Part shown: piece after piece, positions 26,028 to 37,127 of the stretch
How positions within the stretch are numbered: the stretch's first letter is position 1
Layout: the number at the start of each line of letters is the position of its first letter
NCBI GenBank assembly: GCA_019637295.1
Contig: JAHBVX010000005.1
Location: 434,001-498,000, forward strand
Source of the DNA: Polyangiaceae bacterium
GTDB lineage: Bacteria; Myxococcota_A; Polyangia; Polyangiales; Polyangiaceae
Reading direction: 5' to 3'
DNA: 64,000 bases
Translations under genes and position numbers: made by a program
The notes under the pieces: model-generated
The model's input: only the letters and a program-made list of their open reading frames with translations
The model's database searches: none
What the model was told of the DNA's origin: nothing

Positions 26028-26957
26028 TCAGCGGAACAAGCCGCGCCGCTCCCTCAACCCGCGATTGATCATGCTCTGGATGGTCTGCCGAACGAGCCAG
26101 ACGCGCTCCTCGGTCAGTCCGTCGTCTTCGTCTGCGTCGCCCTCGAACGACATCGGCTCCCCGAAGTACAGATGATACTTGGTTGGCAAGGGCAGCTGTC
26201 CGCCGGGGATGAACATCTGGGGAATGACGGGAAACACGGGCATACCGAGCGCTTTGGCCAACCAACGGACGTTGCCCACGTTGACGTACTGCTCCTCGGC
26301 GCCGATCACCGCGACCGGCACGATCGGCGTGCGCGTCTCCATGGCCAGGCGCATGAAGCCGTGCCCGAACTCTTGCAGCTGATAGCGATGCTGGAAGGGC
26401 TTGCTGATACCGCGTGTGCCCTCGGGGAACACGAGCAGCGCCTCGTCCATCTCGAGCAACCGACGCGCATTCTCCTGCACGCCCACGACCTGACCCACCC
26501 GCTGGAAGAAGGTCGAGACGAAGGGCAGCGTCTGCGACCACTTCTCCACCATGGCGCGGATCATGCGAGGAGGACGCGCGTCCAGGAACATCGCGGAGCC
26601 GATGATCGCACCGTCAATCGGCACTTGCCCCGAGTGGTTGGCGATGAGCAGCACCCGACCGTCCGGCACGTTCGACAGACCGCTGATCTGAGTACGGAAG
26701 TAGACGCGGTGAAAGAACGCGCACACCATCACCGCGTACTTGGCCACCTCCGGATCCAGCCCAAAGGGATCACCGCCGGCGGCCGCGTAGCGAGCAACCA
26801 GCTCCCGCGAGCGCTCCTCGAAGTCTTCCCCCAGGGTGTGGCGCCCAAGCTCGTCGAGGGAACGCCGGGTGAGCCAGCTGAGCTTGCCAACCCAGGGCAG
26901 CACGTCCGTGACGGCGGCGTCGGTCAGGCGAACGAGGGCGGTGCGCGCGCGGTCCAT
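26028..26957 (-). CDS. Lysophospholipid acyltransferase-family protein (PlsC-like)
   Basis: 309 aa from the ATG at 26957 (GGGGAG 8 nt upstream). The acyltransferase core has ANHSGQVPIDGAI in place of the classical NHxxxxD block, then VGVQENARRLLEMDEALLVFPEGTRG, and a later TPIVPVAVIGAEEQY. The HSGQVPID form fits the MGAT/DAGAT-like branch of the family. It probably acylates a lipid at the inner membrane. It is the first gene of an operon with the SDR and two lipoproteins. Confidence 0.85.
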   Translation of the reverse strand: MDRARTALVRLTDAAVTDVLPWVGKLSWLTRRSLDELGRHTLGEDFEERSRELVARYAAAGGDPFGLDPEVAKYAVMVCAFFHRVYFRTQISGLSNVPDGRVLLIANHSGQVPIDGAIIGSAMFLDARPPRMIRAMVEKWSQTLPFVSTFFQRVGQVVGVQENARRLLEMDEALLVFPEGTRGISKPFQHRYQLQEFGHGFMRLAMETRTPIVPVAVIGAEEQYVNVGNVRWLAKALGMPVFPVIPQMFIPGGQLPLPTKYHLYFGEPMSFEGDADEDDGLTEERVWLVRQTIQSMINRGLRERRGLFR

Positions 26958-27029
26958 GGGCTCACTCCCCTTATCCCCCTCGGCGCGACGGCGGGCAATC
27001 CTTGACAACGGCCAGCCCTGACGGAAAGT

Positions 27030-27917
27030 GTGGCGGTCGTGCTCGTCCCCCCCGCGCTGCGACCCGGCGCGCGAATCCGGCTGGTAGCCCCCTCGGGTCC
27101 GTTCGATCGTACCCTCGTCCTGCGCGGGGTCGCCTGGCTGTCGCAGCGCTACCGAGTCGAGCTGGACTGGGCGGCGTTCGCGCGCTCGGGCTTCTTGGCC
27201 GGCTCGGATGCGCGCCGGTCCGGCGAGCTCCGTGACGCCCTGGCCGACCCGAACCTGGCGGCGATCGTGGCCGCCCGCGGGGGCTACGGCGCCTCGCGCA
27301 TTGCTCACGCCCTCGACTTCTCGGTGCTGCGCTCCCATCCCAAGTGGATCGTGGGCTTCTCGGACGTCACCGTGCTTCACGTGGAGGCGGCGCGTCATGG
27401 CCTGGCCTCGCTGCACGCCCACAACGCCGCCGGGCTCGGCCGGGGTGACGAGCAGGCTCGCACCGCGTGGCTCGACGCGCTCGAGCGGCCGCTGCAGGTG
27501 CGCACGCATGACGCGCTCGAGACCTGGGTGAGCGGCGCGGCGACGGGCCCGCTGTTCGGCGGCAACTTGACGCTGCTCACCACCTGCGCCGCGGCCGGGC
27601 GGCTCCAGCCTCCCCCGAGCGCCGTGTGGTTCCTGGAGGACGTGGGAGAGAGTCCCTACCGCATCGACCGCATGCTGACCGCGCTGCGCATCGGCGGCCA
27701 TTTCGACGGCGCCACGGCGATAGTCCTGGGCGAGTTCACGGATTGTCCCGCCGGGCCGTCGGGCGTGAGCGTCCAGAGCGTGTTGCGGGAGCGCCTATCG
27801 GACCTCGGCGTCCCCGTGCTGTATGGCGTCCGCGCCGGTCACGGCCGCCACAACGTGCCGCTACACCTCGGGCTCACCGCCCAGGTCGCGCGGGACCGCC
27901 TGACGCTCGGCGCGTGA
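27030..27917 (+). CDS. Muramoyltetrapeptide LD-carboxypeptidase-like protein (peptidase S66)
   Basis: 295 aa. It has the S66 features: LRPGARIRLVAPSGP at the start, ARGGYGASRI, nucleophile Ser in IVGFSDVTVLH (about 110), LFGGNLTLL, LEDVGESPYRIDRML with the catalytic Glu, and GHGRHNVPL with the catalytic His. Family members remove the terminal D-Ala from tetrapeptide stems in the cytoplasm (LdcA) or cleave microcin C (MccF). Recycling of peptidoglycan is the likely role. The start is GTG. It converges on the large TPR gene with 2 nt between. Confidence 0.88.
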   Translation: MAVVLVPPALRPGARIRLVAPSGPFDRTLVLRGVAWLSQRYRVELDWAAFARSGFLAGSDARRSGELRDALADPNLAAIVAARGGYGASRIAHALDFSVLRSHPKWIVGFSDVTVLHVEAARHGLASLHAHNAAGLGRGDEQARTAWLDALERPLQVRTHDALETWVSGAATGPLFGGNLTLLTTCAAAGRLQPPPSAVWFLEDVGESPYRIDRMLTALRIGGHFDGATAIVLGEFTDCPAGPSGVSVQSVLRERLSDLGVPVLYGVRAGHGRHNVPLHLGLTAQVARDRLTLGA

Positions 27918-27919
27918 GC

Positions 27920-30900
27920 TCAGGGCTCCTCTTCGAACAGCTCGTCGTCGTCCACGACCAACTCGTCTTCCTCCGAGTTCTCGCGATCGTGGTTGGTCGT
28001 GTCCTCGAACAAGTCCAGACTGGCCTGCAACGACGGCTGCACCGCCGTGGAGTCGAGTTCGTCCGGCCGGGCGACGGCGCCCGGATCGTCGCCGATGGTG
28101 TCAGCGAAATCCTGAAAGTGCGGCAGAGGCGCGCCGCGCGAGGGCGGCGGTGGCGGCCCGCTCGACGGCCTCGTGGGCGGCAGCGGGTGCCCATCCGTGG
28201 AAAGCTCGGTGATGGACGCGCTGACCGTCACGTCGTCCGAGGTCGGGAAGGTGATGTCGGGCCGCTGCGGCTTCAGGCCCTCCAGGGCGGCCTCCGCCAT
28301 CTGCTCGGCCCGCGGATCACCGGCAGGCGGCGGAAGCGTCGGCCCGTCCTCCTCCTCGCGATGCCCGCCCTCGTCGTCCTCCGGGGGCAGCGGTCGCTCA
28401 TGGGCGATCTCGGACACGTAGCCGTCGTAGCCGAGGGGCTGCGCGCCCTGCTCGGCGGCGACAGGTTCGTGCGCGCTGAACTCCTCGCCTACTCCGGCGT
28501 CGGCTGCGGCGTAGTCGCCAGCCGCGGTGTCACCCCCGGCGTAGTCGACATCAGCGGCGGCTTCGTAGTCGCTCGCAGCCGCTGACGCAGCGGGCTCGGC
28601 CTTCGGCTCGGGCGCAACTGCCGGACGCGCTGGCGGCGCGTCCGACTTCTTGGGCTCGCGCGCCTTGCCGATCATGGCGGCCTTGGCGCGCTCGAGCCCC
28701 GCGGTGCCCTCCGGATCGTTGCTCTTCATGCGCAGCACTCGACGCCAGGCGTCCGCCGCTTCGCGGGGATCGTCGAGCCGCTCCTCCCACAAGCGCGCCA
28801 CCTTGCGCGCGAGCTCCGCCCGGGACCCGGGATCCTTGCCGCGCAAGATCTGGTCTTCGTACAGCTGGACCATGCCGCGCCAATCCTCGAGCTCGGTGTA
28901 CAGCTTGGCCAGCTCGTCCGTGACAGCCATGTCTGCCGGCGAGAGGTCATGCAGGCGCTTGAGATCCGCCGCGGCGCCCTCCCGATCGGCCAGGCGCTCC
29001 CGCCGGAGCGTCGCGCGGCGAGCCAGCAACTGGCGCACGAGCGGTCCGTCGAAGACCTCCTCGAGCGCGCGAGTCAGCACGGTCTCGGCGCGTCGCATGT
29101 CTCCCACCTCGGTGGCGAGGGTCTCGAGCGCCGACAACGAGGCTTCGTCCACGTGGGTGACCAGCGCGTCCCCCAGCCAGACGAAGGCCTGCTCCAGGTC
29201 CGCCAAATCCCGGAAGGCCAGCTCCGCGGCGCGACGCAGGAGCGAGCTGCGCGTCCGGCCGCCATCCCGGGAGCCCTGCCCACCGGCGGACATCGCCTGC
29301 GCGAGGACCCGCAGCAGCTTGGGCTCATCGCTCATCGCGTCGGCGTTGCGGGCCGCCGTCTCCAGCACCTCGAGCGTGTCCTCTTGGGTGCCTCCCCCGG
29401 CGCCGAGTGCCAGATCGAAGAACCCCCGCGCGCGGTCGAGCGCGTCGTGTTCGGCAGCGACCGCCGCAGCCCGCGCCAGTGCGGTCAGGCGGTCGCTCGG
29501 CGCCTTGCAGCGGACGATCTGACGTTCGTACAGATCGATTCGCTGCGCCGGAGTCGGCGCCAGGTTGCTGAGCCGCTGCAGCAACGGCTCCACCTCGTCC
29601 GCCGGAACGCTGGTGAGCGCCTGCTCTCCGTGCTGCAGCGCCTCTTGGGCGTCCACGCCGGCGGCGACGAGCACCTCCGCCTGGCGCACCATCTCGTCGG
29701 CCCGGCTGGGCCCCGTGAGATCCTGCGCCAGCAGGTCGTGCGCCACGGCGAGCGCCTCCAGGTTCTGGAGCGAAGCCGCGATCTCTTCGAGCTGCTTGGC
29801 GATGCTCGGGTCCGCGCCGCGGGTGCGCACCAGCTCCTGAGCGACCTGCGCCGCCTCGGACTGCCGACCCACCTCGACGAAGCGTTCGAAGGCGCCGCGC
29901 AGGGCCTCGTGACGCGCCGGGCCGACCGGCGACTCGAGGTGCCACTCCACCAATTTGGTCGCCACGATCCCCTTCCAGCCGAGCTGGTCAGCGAGCTTGA
30001 CGTACTCCTGCCGACAGGCGTCATCCCCTTGATCGGCCACCACCATCAGCGCGGCTAGCGCTTCGTCGCTGCGCTCGAGGTGCACGCTGAGCACCTCCGC
30101 CAAGCGACGGGTCATTCGGCTGAGCTCCGCGTCGTCCCCCTCCACCTCGACGAGCTGGGCGGTGTGCTCGGCGACCCGAGGCCAATCCTCCAAGCGCTCG
30201 GCCAGATCGCACGCCCGCTGGATGGCGTCGAAATCCTCCGGATCGAGCGCGCGCAGGACGTCGAGTGCACGAACCGCAGAGCGTGGATCGTCGAGCGGCC
30301 CTTCGTACAGCGTGGCCAGCGTCTCGGCGATGCTCCGTCGGTCGTCCGGGGTCTCGGTGAGCGCCAGGCGCCGCTCCAGGGCATCCGCCTGACCCTTGGC
30401 GTCCCCCGCGCGTTCGTGTAGCGCCGCGATGGCGTCGAGGGCGTCGACGTTCTTCGAGTCCACTCGTTCGAGGATGTTCTCGTAGCGCTCGACGGCGCCG
30501 ACGGAGTCATCGAGCCCTTCGGCTACCAGACGCGCCTCGCGCATCAAGATCTCGAGCCGCCGCTCCGGAGCCAAATCGGGGAGCTTGGCGAGCCGATGCA
30601 GATACTCCACCGCGTCCCCGAACTCGCTGCGCACCTCGGCATCTTCGGCGAGCAACTCCAGCGCCTCCGCGTCATCCCCATCCCGGAGCAACTGGGCGAG
30701 GGTCTCGCGCGCGGCCTCGGGATCCGCCAGCAACTCTCGCTGGGTGGTGGCGGCGCGCTTGCGCAGCGCCACTCGCTGCTCCCGATCGGTGATCTTCTCG
30801 GCCCGGCGCAGCAGGAACGCGACCAGATCCGCGGTGCGATCCGCCGCGACATACCGCTCCTCGAGGGTGCTGGCGTGGCGCTCCTCGGTGGGGTCGAGGT

Positions 30901-33016
30901 CCGTCGCCTGCTCCAGCCGGAGCACCGCGCTCGATTCGTCCCCGCCCTTGGACAAGTACTCCGCCTCGGTGGCCAGCAGTACCGCCTGCTCCTTGGGCCG
31001 CGAGGTCAACTGCACGCGCTGCTGCACGGCGTTTGCCGCCAGATCCCACACCTGCGCGGCGACGAAGCAGCGCTCTGCAGCCTCCCACAGCGAGGCATCT
31101 TGCCCGAGGGTAGCGGCCTCGCTGAACGCTTCGCCGGCCGAGACCAAGTCCCCGGCCGCCTCGCGAAGGCCACCGAGCTTCTTGAACAGCTGCGCGCGAC
31201 TGGCGTCGTCCTCGACCTCGGTGACGTTGTCGGCGATCGCCGCGGCTGCGAGATCCGGACGCTCGCCGCGCTCGAACAGCTTCACGGCCGTGGCCAGCGC
31301 GGACTCGTCGCCCGGGGCGAGGTTGGCGATGCGGCCCCAGGCCTCTCCTGCCGCCACCGGGTCCTTGCGCTTCTGCTCGTGGAGCTTCGCGAGTTGCTTC
31401 TCCATCGAGATGCGCGCTTCGATGTCGGTCTCCTGCTCGGCGTCCTGCTCGAGCACCGTGCACAGGTCGTCCCAACGCTGGGCCTTCTCGAGCAGCCGAC
31501 GCAGCTGGGTCTTGGGACCATCTTCGCTCCGATCCGAGCTCGCGAGCTGCTTCCAGGCGTAGATGGCGCCGTCGAGATCGCGCAGCTGTGTCTCGCACAA
31601 CCCCGCGATCTCCCGCAGCCAACCGCGGCGCGCCTCGGCGTCGACTCCCGGCGTCTTGGCCGCCGCGAGCAGCAGATCCCGCAGCTCGGCGTACTTGCGC
31701 GTCTGGCGCAAGTAGCCCTCCAGGAAGCCGATGGCGTCGGGGTTGATGGGATCGAGCTCGACCACCTCGCGATACTTCTCGGCCGCCTCGTGCTTCTTGG
31801 TCTTGCGCACGAGCGCGTCGGCTGCGTCCAGCAGCGATCGCACCCGCTCGGGATTGGCGGCCTGAACCGGAGCGGGTGGTGGCGAGTCGTCGTCGAAGCG
31901 CTCCGAGTCCGGCTCGGGATCGTGGGACCGCACGGCCGCGTGCTCGGGCCGAGGCGCGGGCTGCGGCGCCGGAGCCGAGCCGGCGACGCGGCGCGCGTCC
32001 TCCGCGATGGCGCCGTGGGGACTGGCGGCTAGGTAGGCCGCCGCCTTGGGAGCCACCTCTCCCATCCGCGCGAGCTGCTCGCCGTAGTAGATGGCGAGCT
32101 GGATCGCGCGATCGTTGGCAGGCTCGAGTTCGAGCGCGCAGAGCGAGTACGAGAAGGCGTGCTCTCCGGGGTACTGCTCGGCGAGCGAGACGAAGATCTG
32201 CGCGCCCTCTTGGGCCTCCTGAGCATGCAGGGCCTCGCCCCGCTGCACGCGATCATACAGCGCGGTGGCCAGCTCCTGCGCCAGGCTCGGATCCCGACCT
32301 TGGTCGATGGAGCCTGCGTGCCGCAGCGCCGCCGCAGCGCCCGCTAGGTCGCCGGCTTGGCGCCGCACGTCCGCTTCGTCCCGGTACAGCGCCACTTGGC
32401 GCTCCGGATCGTCCACCAGCCCGAGCTCGAGCGCGAAGTAGGGGATCGCGTCCGACCAGAGCGACTGGGACTTCAGCAGCTCCCGGGTCGAGTAGATGGC
32501 GTACTGGCTCGTTGGATCGTAGTCGAGCGCTCGCCGGAAGTTCTCGATCGCCTTGCGCGGCTGCTCGAGCGGCGCGTCGGCCCACAGCCGACCGAGCTCC
32601 TCGTGCAGGCCCGCCACGTGCGCCCGCATCTCGGGATCCTGCTGGGCCAGGGGTGACAACGCCTTGGCGCGGCGCTCGAGCAACGCGACCAACGCCTTGG
32701 TGTCGCCTTTGTCGCGGTAGAGCTCCGCCAGCCGCTCCGCCGGTGCAGGCTGGGTCGGATCGCGGTCGATCGCGATCATCAAGGCGCGCGCGGCGCGATG
32801 AAGATCGTTCAAGGTATCCGCCCACACCTTGGCCGACTCGGTTAGCCAGTGACTCGCGAAGGCCGCGTCGCTCGTAGCCGTGCCCACCTTCTCCAGAAGC
32901 ATCGCGTAGGAACGCGGATCGGTCTGGCCTGCAGCGTGGGCGTACGTGAGCGCGTCGTGGTCGTGCGGGTTCTGGACCAGGCGCTGTACCAGAGCGTCCA
33001 TCTCGCGTGGGTCCAT
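27920..33016 (-). CDS. Very large TPR-repeat protein with acidic C-terminal tail
   Basis: 1698 aa from the ATG at 33016; the frame extends to 33079 but a TAGCTT hexamer 10 nt upstream supports this start. Degenerate TPR units of about 34-40 residues run through almost the whole protein (e.g. AAEKYREVVELDPINPDAIG). There is no signal peptide or membrane helix. The last 200 residues are low complexity, Asp/Glu/Pro/Ala-rich, with repeats such as DYAAAD and DYAGGD. Such cytoplasmic scaffolds are common in myxobacteria. No partner can be named; the Ser/Thr kinase gene is just upstream on the same strand. Confidence 0.85.
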   Translation of the reverse strand: MDPREMDALVQRLVQNPHDHDALTYAHAAGQTDPRSYAMLLEKVGTATSDAAFASHWLTESAKVWADTLNDLHRAARALMIAIDRDPTQPAPAERLAELYRDKGDTKALVALLERRAKALSPLAQQDPEMRAHVAGLHEELGRLWADAPLEQPRKAIENFRRALDYDPTSQYAIYSTRELLKSQSLWSDAIPYFALELGLVDDPERQVALYRDEADVRRQAGDLAGAAAALRHAGSIDQGRDPSLAQELATALYDRVQRGEALHAQEAQEGAQIFVSLAEQYPGEHAFSYSLCALELEPANDRAIQLAIYYGEQLARMGEVAPKAAAYLAASPHGAIAEDARRVAGSAPAPQPAPRPEHAAVRSHDPEPDSERFDDDSPPPAPVQAANPERVRSLLDAADALVRKTKKHEAAEKYREVVELDPINPDAIGFLEGYLRQTRKYAELRDLLLAAAKTPGVDAEARRGWLREIAGLCETQLRDLDGAIYAWKQLASSDRSEDGPKTQLRRLLEKAQRWDDLCTVLEQDAEQETDIEARISMEKQLAKLHEQKRKDPVAAGEAWGRIANLAPGDESALATAVKLFERGERPDLAAAAIADNVTEVEDDASRAQLFKKLGGLREAAGDLVSAGEAFSEAATLGQDASLWEAAERCFVAAQVWDLAANAVQQRVQLTSRPKEQAVLLATEAEYLSKGGDESSAVLRLEQATDLDPTEERHASTLEERYVAADRTADLVAFLLRRAEKITDREQRVALRKRAATTQRELLADPEAARETLAQLLRDGDDAEALELLAEDAEVRSEFGDAVEYLHRLAKLPDLAPERRLEILMREARLVAEGLDDSVGAVERYENILERVDSKNVDALDAIAALHERAGDAKGQADALERRLALTETPDDRRSIAETLATLYEGPLDDPRSAVRALDVLRALDPEDFDAIQRACDLAERLEDWPRVAEHTAQLVEVEGDDAELSRMTRRLAEVLSVHLERSDEALAALMVVADQGDDACRQEYVKLADQLGWKGIVATKLVEWHLESPVGPARHEALRGAFERFVEVGRQSEAAQVAQELVRTRGADPSIAKQLEEIAASLQNLEALAVAHDLLAQDLTGPSRADEMVRQAEVLVAAGVDAQEALQHGEQALTSVPADEVEPLLQRLSNLAPTPAQRIDLYERQIVRCKAPSDRLTALARAAAVAAEHDALDRARGFFDLALGAGGGTQEDTLEVLETAARNADAMSDEPKLLRVLAQAMSAGGQGSRDGGRTRSSLLRRAAELAFRDLADLEQAFVWLGDALVTHVDEASLSALETLATEVGDMRRAETVLTRALEEVFDGPLVRQLLARRATLRRERLADREGAAADLKRLHDLSPADMAVTDELAKLYTELEDWRGMVQLYEDQILRGKDPGSRAELARKVARLWEERLDDPREAADAWRRVLRMKSNDPEGTAGLERAKAAMIGKAREPKKSDAPPARPAVAPEPKAEPAASAAASDYEAAADVDYAGGDTAAGDYAAADAGVGEEFSAHEPVAAEQGAQPLGYDGYVSEIAHERPLPPEDDEGGHREEEDGPTLPPPAGDPRAEQMAEAALEGLKPQRPDITFPTSDDVTVSASITELSTDGHPLPPTRPSSGPPPPPSRGAPLPHFQDFADTIGDDPGAVARPDELDSTAVQPSLQASLDLFEDTTNHDRENSEEDELVVDDDELFEEEP

Positions 33017-33032
33017 CGCGGGACGGAAGCTA
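33017..33032 (-). promoter_or_regulatory. Leaderless-type -10 (TAGCTT) before the large TPR gene
   Basis: On the minus strand TAGCTT lies 10 nt before the ATG at 33016, and no Shine-Dalgarno is visible. Confidence 0.35.
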
Positions 33033-33126
33033 ACACGCGGCCTCTCCGAGCCGCAACGCGCTCTTCGCCTGACGGACAACTTCGTGATGCGCCGCTGCGG
33101 ACGGGAAATTCAGCGGCAATTTGCCG

Positions 33127-34587
<1,461 letters not shown>

Positions 34588-34624
34588 GAGGGGCCCACTA
34601 AGTTAGGACACTTTGCGCCGACAT

Positions 34625-35623
34625 TCACCGCGGGACGCAGAGCAGGACGGCGATCTGGCCCGAGACGACCGGGCGACACGCCAAAGCGTCGGGGTTTCCG
34701 CAGTCGGAGTCCTCGCAGCAGGAGTCGGTGCACAGCGAGCCGATGCCGGTGAAGGCCTGGCAAAGTGAGGATTGACACTCGGCGCCGTCCTGACAGGGGC
34801 TGCCCACGGCCAAGGGTCCGGCTTCCGTGCCCATGTCCTTGCAGCCGCGGAGCCCCCGGGCCAGATCGTAGACGCAGGCCAGATCGGCCTGGCAGTCACT
34901 CTTCTTGCAGCACGGCCCGCTGCAGTAGCTCACCGTCGGCGTGGTGATGCACATCAAGTTGGTGCACTCGCCACCGGAGACGCAGCCCTGGGAGCCGACC
35001 ACTCCGCTGCCGGTCGACGTCCCGCACATGAACCCCTGCCCGCCACCCAAGCCGGGGATCGGCCGCAGCACGCAGGCCTGGCCGCTCGCGCACTCGGCGT
35101 TGCGGCAGCACACGTCTGCACACTTGCTGGCCTCGCACACGCCGGAGCGACAGTCGCTCGGGTCAGCGCACTGCGCGCCTCGCGGGCTCGAGCCGGGGGA
35201 CCGCCCGAGCGCGACGGAGGGCAGACACAGGTTCACCCCGCCGGCCGTGGGCGCACACACGTTGACGGTCTCCGCGCACGCCTCCGAGCCGCAGCAGCTG
35301 CGGGTGCAGAAGCGAGGTCCAGAGAAGCCGAGGGTGGCCGGGTCCACGCAGAACAGCCCCGGCGCGCACGGCGCGTCCTGACACAGCTGACCGATACCCG
35401 AGCTGCCAGCGTCCGCCACGCAAATCCCGCCCGCGCAGGGCGCGCAGGCGCCGGCCGTGCAGCGCTCTCCCAGCGGGCAGGCCGGCGGCCCGATGGCACC
35501 TTCCTGCGAACACAGCACTTGCTCGAGCTCGCTGGGCACCAGCAGGCTGCAGGCTGCGATCAGCGCGCTCACCAGCACGGAGGCCGAGGCTCGAAGGCCA
35601 AGGGTCGCCGCGCCACGCTTCAA
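34625..35623 (-). CDS. Cys-rich lipoprotein
   Basis: 332 aa, TTG start overlapping the stop of the preceding TPR gene (TTGA). The signal peptide ends in lipobox LIAAC. The mature protein has about 40 Cys residues in repeated units such as CRSGVCEASKCADVCC, CQSSLCQAF and CCEDSDC, the Dickkopf/EGF-like pattern common in myxobacterial surface lipoproteins. The disulfide-rich fold implies a periplasmic or extracellular location. Function is unknown. It is coupled to the TPR membrane-protein gene. Confidence 0.75.
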   Translation of the reverse strand: MKRGAATLGLRASASVLVSALIAACSLLVPSELEQVLCSQEGAIGPPACPLGERCTAGACAPCAGGICVADAGSSGIGQLCQDAPCAPGLFCVDPATLGFSGPRFCTRSCCGSEACAETVNVCAPTAGGVNLCLPSVALGRSPGSSPRGAQCADPSDCRSGVCEASKCADVCCRNAECASGQACVLRPIPGLGGGQGFMCGTSTGSGVVGSQGCVSGGECTNLMCITTPTVSYCSGPCCKKSDCQADLACVYDLARGLRGCKDMGTEAGPLAVGSPCQDGAECQSSLCQAFTGIGSLCTDSCCEDSDCGNPDALACRPVVSGQIAVLLCVPR

Positions 35624-36402
35624 AAGGTCACCCCCGCGGTGAGCGACACGCGACCACGGCCGATCGCCGCGCTTGCCTGCGCTCCCCCGGGAGTCTGTGG
35701 CCGGCCGAAGTAGAGCCAGGCCGTCGCCCCCGCCGAGAGCGCGCTGACCAGCAGCGCCACGTCGGCCACGACGGCGTGGCTGTGGGCCCGGTCGGCCCGA
35801 GCCTGTAGCTCCCCCACGGAGCGGCTCGGTCCGGTGCGCTCCGACGCGGAGGGCGCCTCGGACAGCGCGCGTACCCCGAACACCACGCCCACCGCCGCCG
35901 CGACCACGGCTGCGCTCCCGGCAGCGATGGTCAGCCCGTCGAGGCGTCCGTGAGGCACGGCGCCGCGATCCTTGGGCTCGCCCGGCGCGGGCACGACGCG
36001 GTCCGCCGCGCCGGGAGGGTCGGCGGCGTCCGGGTCGCGGGTGAGATCGCCCTTGGCGCCTTCGAGCCGCTCGAGCATGCGGTCGACCCGCTCGAGCTCC
36101 GTCGGATCCGTCTCCATCTCGCGATAGCGCCTGAAGTGTTTGATCGCCGAGTCGATCTCGCCGAGCTTCTCGAACACCATGCCGAGGTTGTACTCGAGGT
36201 CCTTGCCGCTGGGGTCGTAGCGAATGGCGCGCTCGAGCTCGCTGACCGCGTCGCGGTAAGCACCGCGTTTGTACGCTTCCTGCGCGCGCTCGAAGTGTCG
36301 TTGCGCCCGCTCGACGTCCGCCGGATCCGTGGGCGCCGCCCACGCACCGCCGGTCAGTTGGAACAGACAGGCGAAGACCGAGACGAACAGCAGCCGGTGC
36401 AT
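35620..36402 (-). CDS. TPR-repeat protein with signal peptide and two C-terminal hydrophobic helices
   Basis: 260 aa from the ATG at 36402 (MHRLLFVSVFACLFQLTGGAWA, a signal peptide). A GTG at 36414 is an alternative; the open frame runs further up but overlaps the divergent gene's control region. TPR pairs occupy about 30-110 (e.g. YRDAVSELERAIRYDPSGKDLEYN). A Pro-rich linker is followed by hydrophobic stretches near 152-172 and 205-226. This design is frequent in myxobacterial envelope proteins. Its stop overlaps the Cys-rich lipoprotein start, indicating an operon. Confidence 0.7.
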   Translation of the reverse strand: MHRLLFVSVFACLFQLTGGAWAAPTDPADVERAQRHFERAQEAYKRGAYRDAVSELERAIRYDPSGKDLEYNLGMVFEKLGEIDSAIKHFRRYREMETDPTELERVDRMLERLEGAKGDLTRDPDAADPPGAADRVVPAPGEPKDRGAVPHGRLDGLTIAAGSAAVVAAAVGVVFGVRALSEAPSASERTGPSRSVGELQARADRAHSHAVVADVALLVSALSAGATAWLYFGRPQTPGGAQASAAIGRGRVSLTAGVTF

Positions 36403-36473
36403 GAGCAGCCGCACGATAGCGTAAGTTCGGTCCGGCGCGTGCGTTGTCCGAGGGTCACCCGAGGAGACCACAC

Positions 36474-37085
36474 ATGCTTCGCCCCATTCCGATCCTGACT
36501 TTGGCCGCGCTTTGTCTGCTCTGGTCGGCGGCTGCCGGCGCACAGCCCTTCGCCGAGCCCATCGAGCCGCACCCGACCCCACGCGACGGAGGCTACGAGC
36601 CCTACGCTGCGCCGCCCGAGCCCGAGTTCCTGCCCCGCTCGGCGGTGCGCATCCACACGGGCCCGAGCCTGCGCGTGGACGAGCGCTCCCCGCAGGGTGG
36701 TCTGTTCGCAGCCATCGATGTCGGCGAGAAGGCCGCCGGGGTGCGCGCTAGCGGGACTTGGGTGCGGGTCGGGTCCGACGGGGGGCTGGCGCAGTACGCT
36801 GCCGAGCTCTGGATCGACTTCGGCCACGACCGCAGGCTGCACCCCATCCTCGGAGCGGGCGCGGGCGTCGCGCGGCTCGAGCGCGCCTCGGCGTCCGGGC
36901 TCGAGTCGCGCAGCGTCGGGGTGGGGGTGCTGCGAGGAGCCCTCGAGTACGTGCTCCCGGTGAGCGGCACGGACGCCCGCGCGGGGCTCGAGGTGCTCGG
37001 CGCCGTCCCCGCCATCGCGGCGGAGAACGCCGGCGACCCCAAGCCCTGGCTGCTGATCAGCGCAACCGTCGGCGTGGGATTCTGA
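36474..37085 (+). CDS. Exported beta-rich protein, possibly an outer membrane barrel
   Basis: 203 aa from the ATG at 36474 (GAGGAG 8 nt upstream). The signal peptide is MLRPIPILTLAALCLLWSAAAGAQ. After a Pro-rich stretch the protein has alternating beta segments and ends in TVGVGF, a C-terminal Phe typical of outer-membrane barrels. No family is recognised. The 71-bp gap to the divergent TPR-protein gene should hold the promoters of both. Confidence 0.6.
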   Translation: MLRPIPILTLAALCLLWSAAAGAQPFAEPIEPHPTPRDGGYEPYAAPPEPEFLPRSAVRIHTGPSLRVDERSPQGGLFAAIDVGEKAAGVRASGTWVRVGSDGGLAQYAAELWIDFGHDRRLHPILGAGAGVARLERASASGLESRSVGVGVLRGALEYVLPVSGTDARAGLEVLGAVPAIAAENAGDPKPWLLISATVGVGF

Positions 37086-37114
37086 CCCCGGCTGCCGCCG
37101 GAGGCGCCGTGGAC

Positions 37115-37127
37115 TATACTCAGGCGC
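37115..37127 (+). promoter_or_regulatory. Leaderless-type -10 (TATACT) before the DUF4190/thioredoxin-like gene
   Basis: TATACT lies 7 nt before the GTG at 37128. It is the best match in the window to the TANNNT leaderless pattern. Confidence 0.5.
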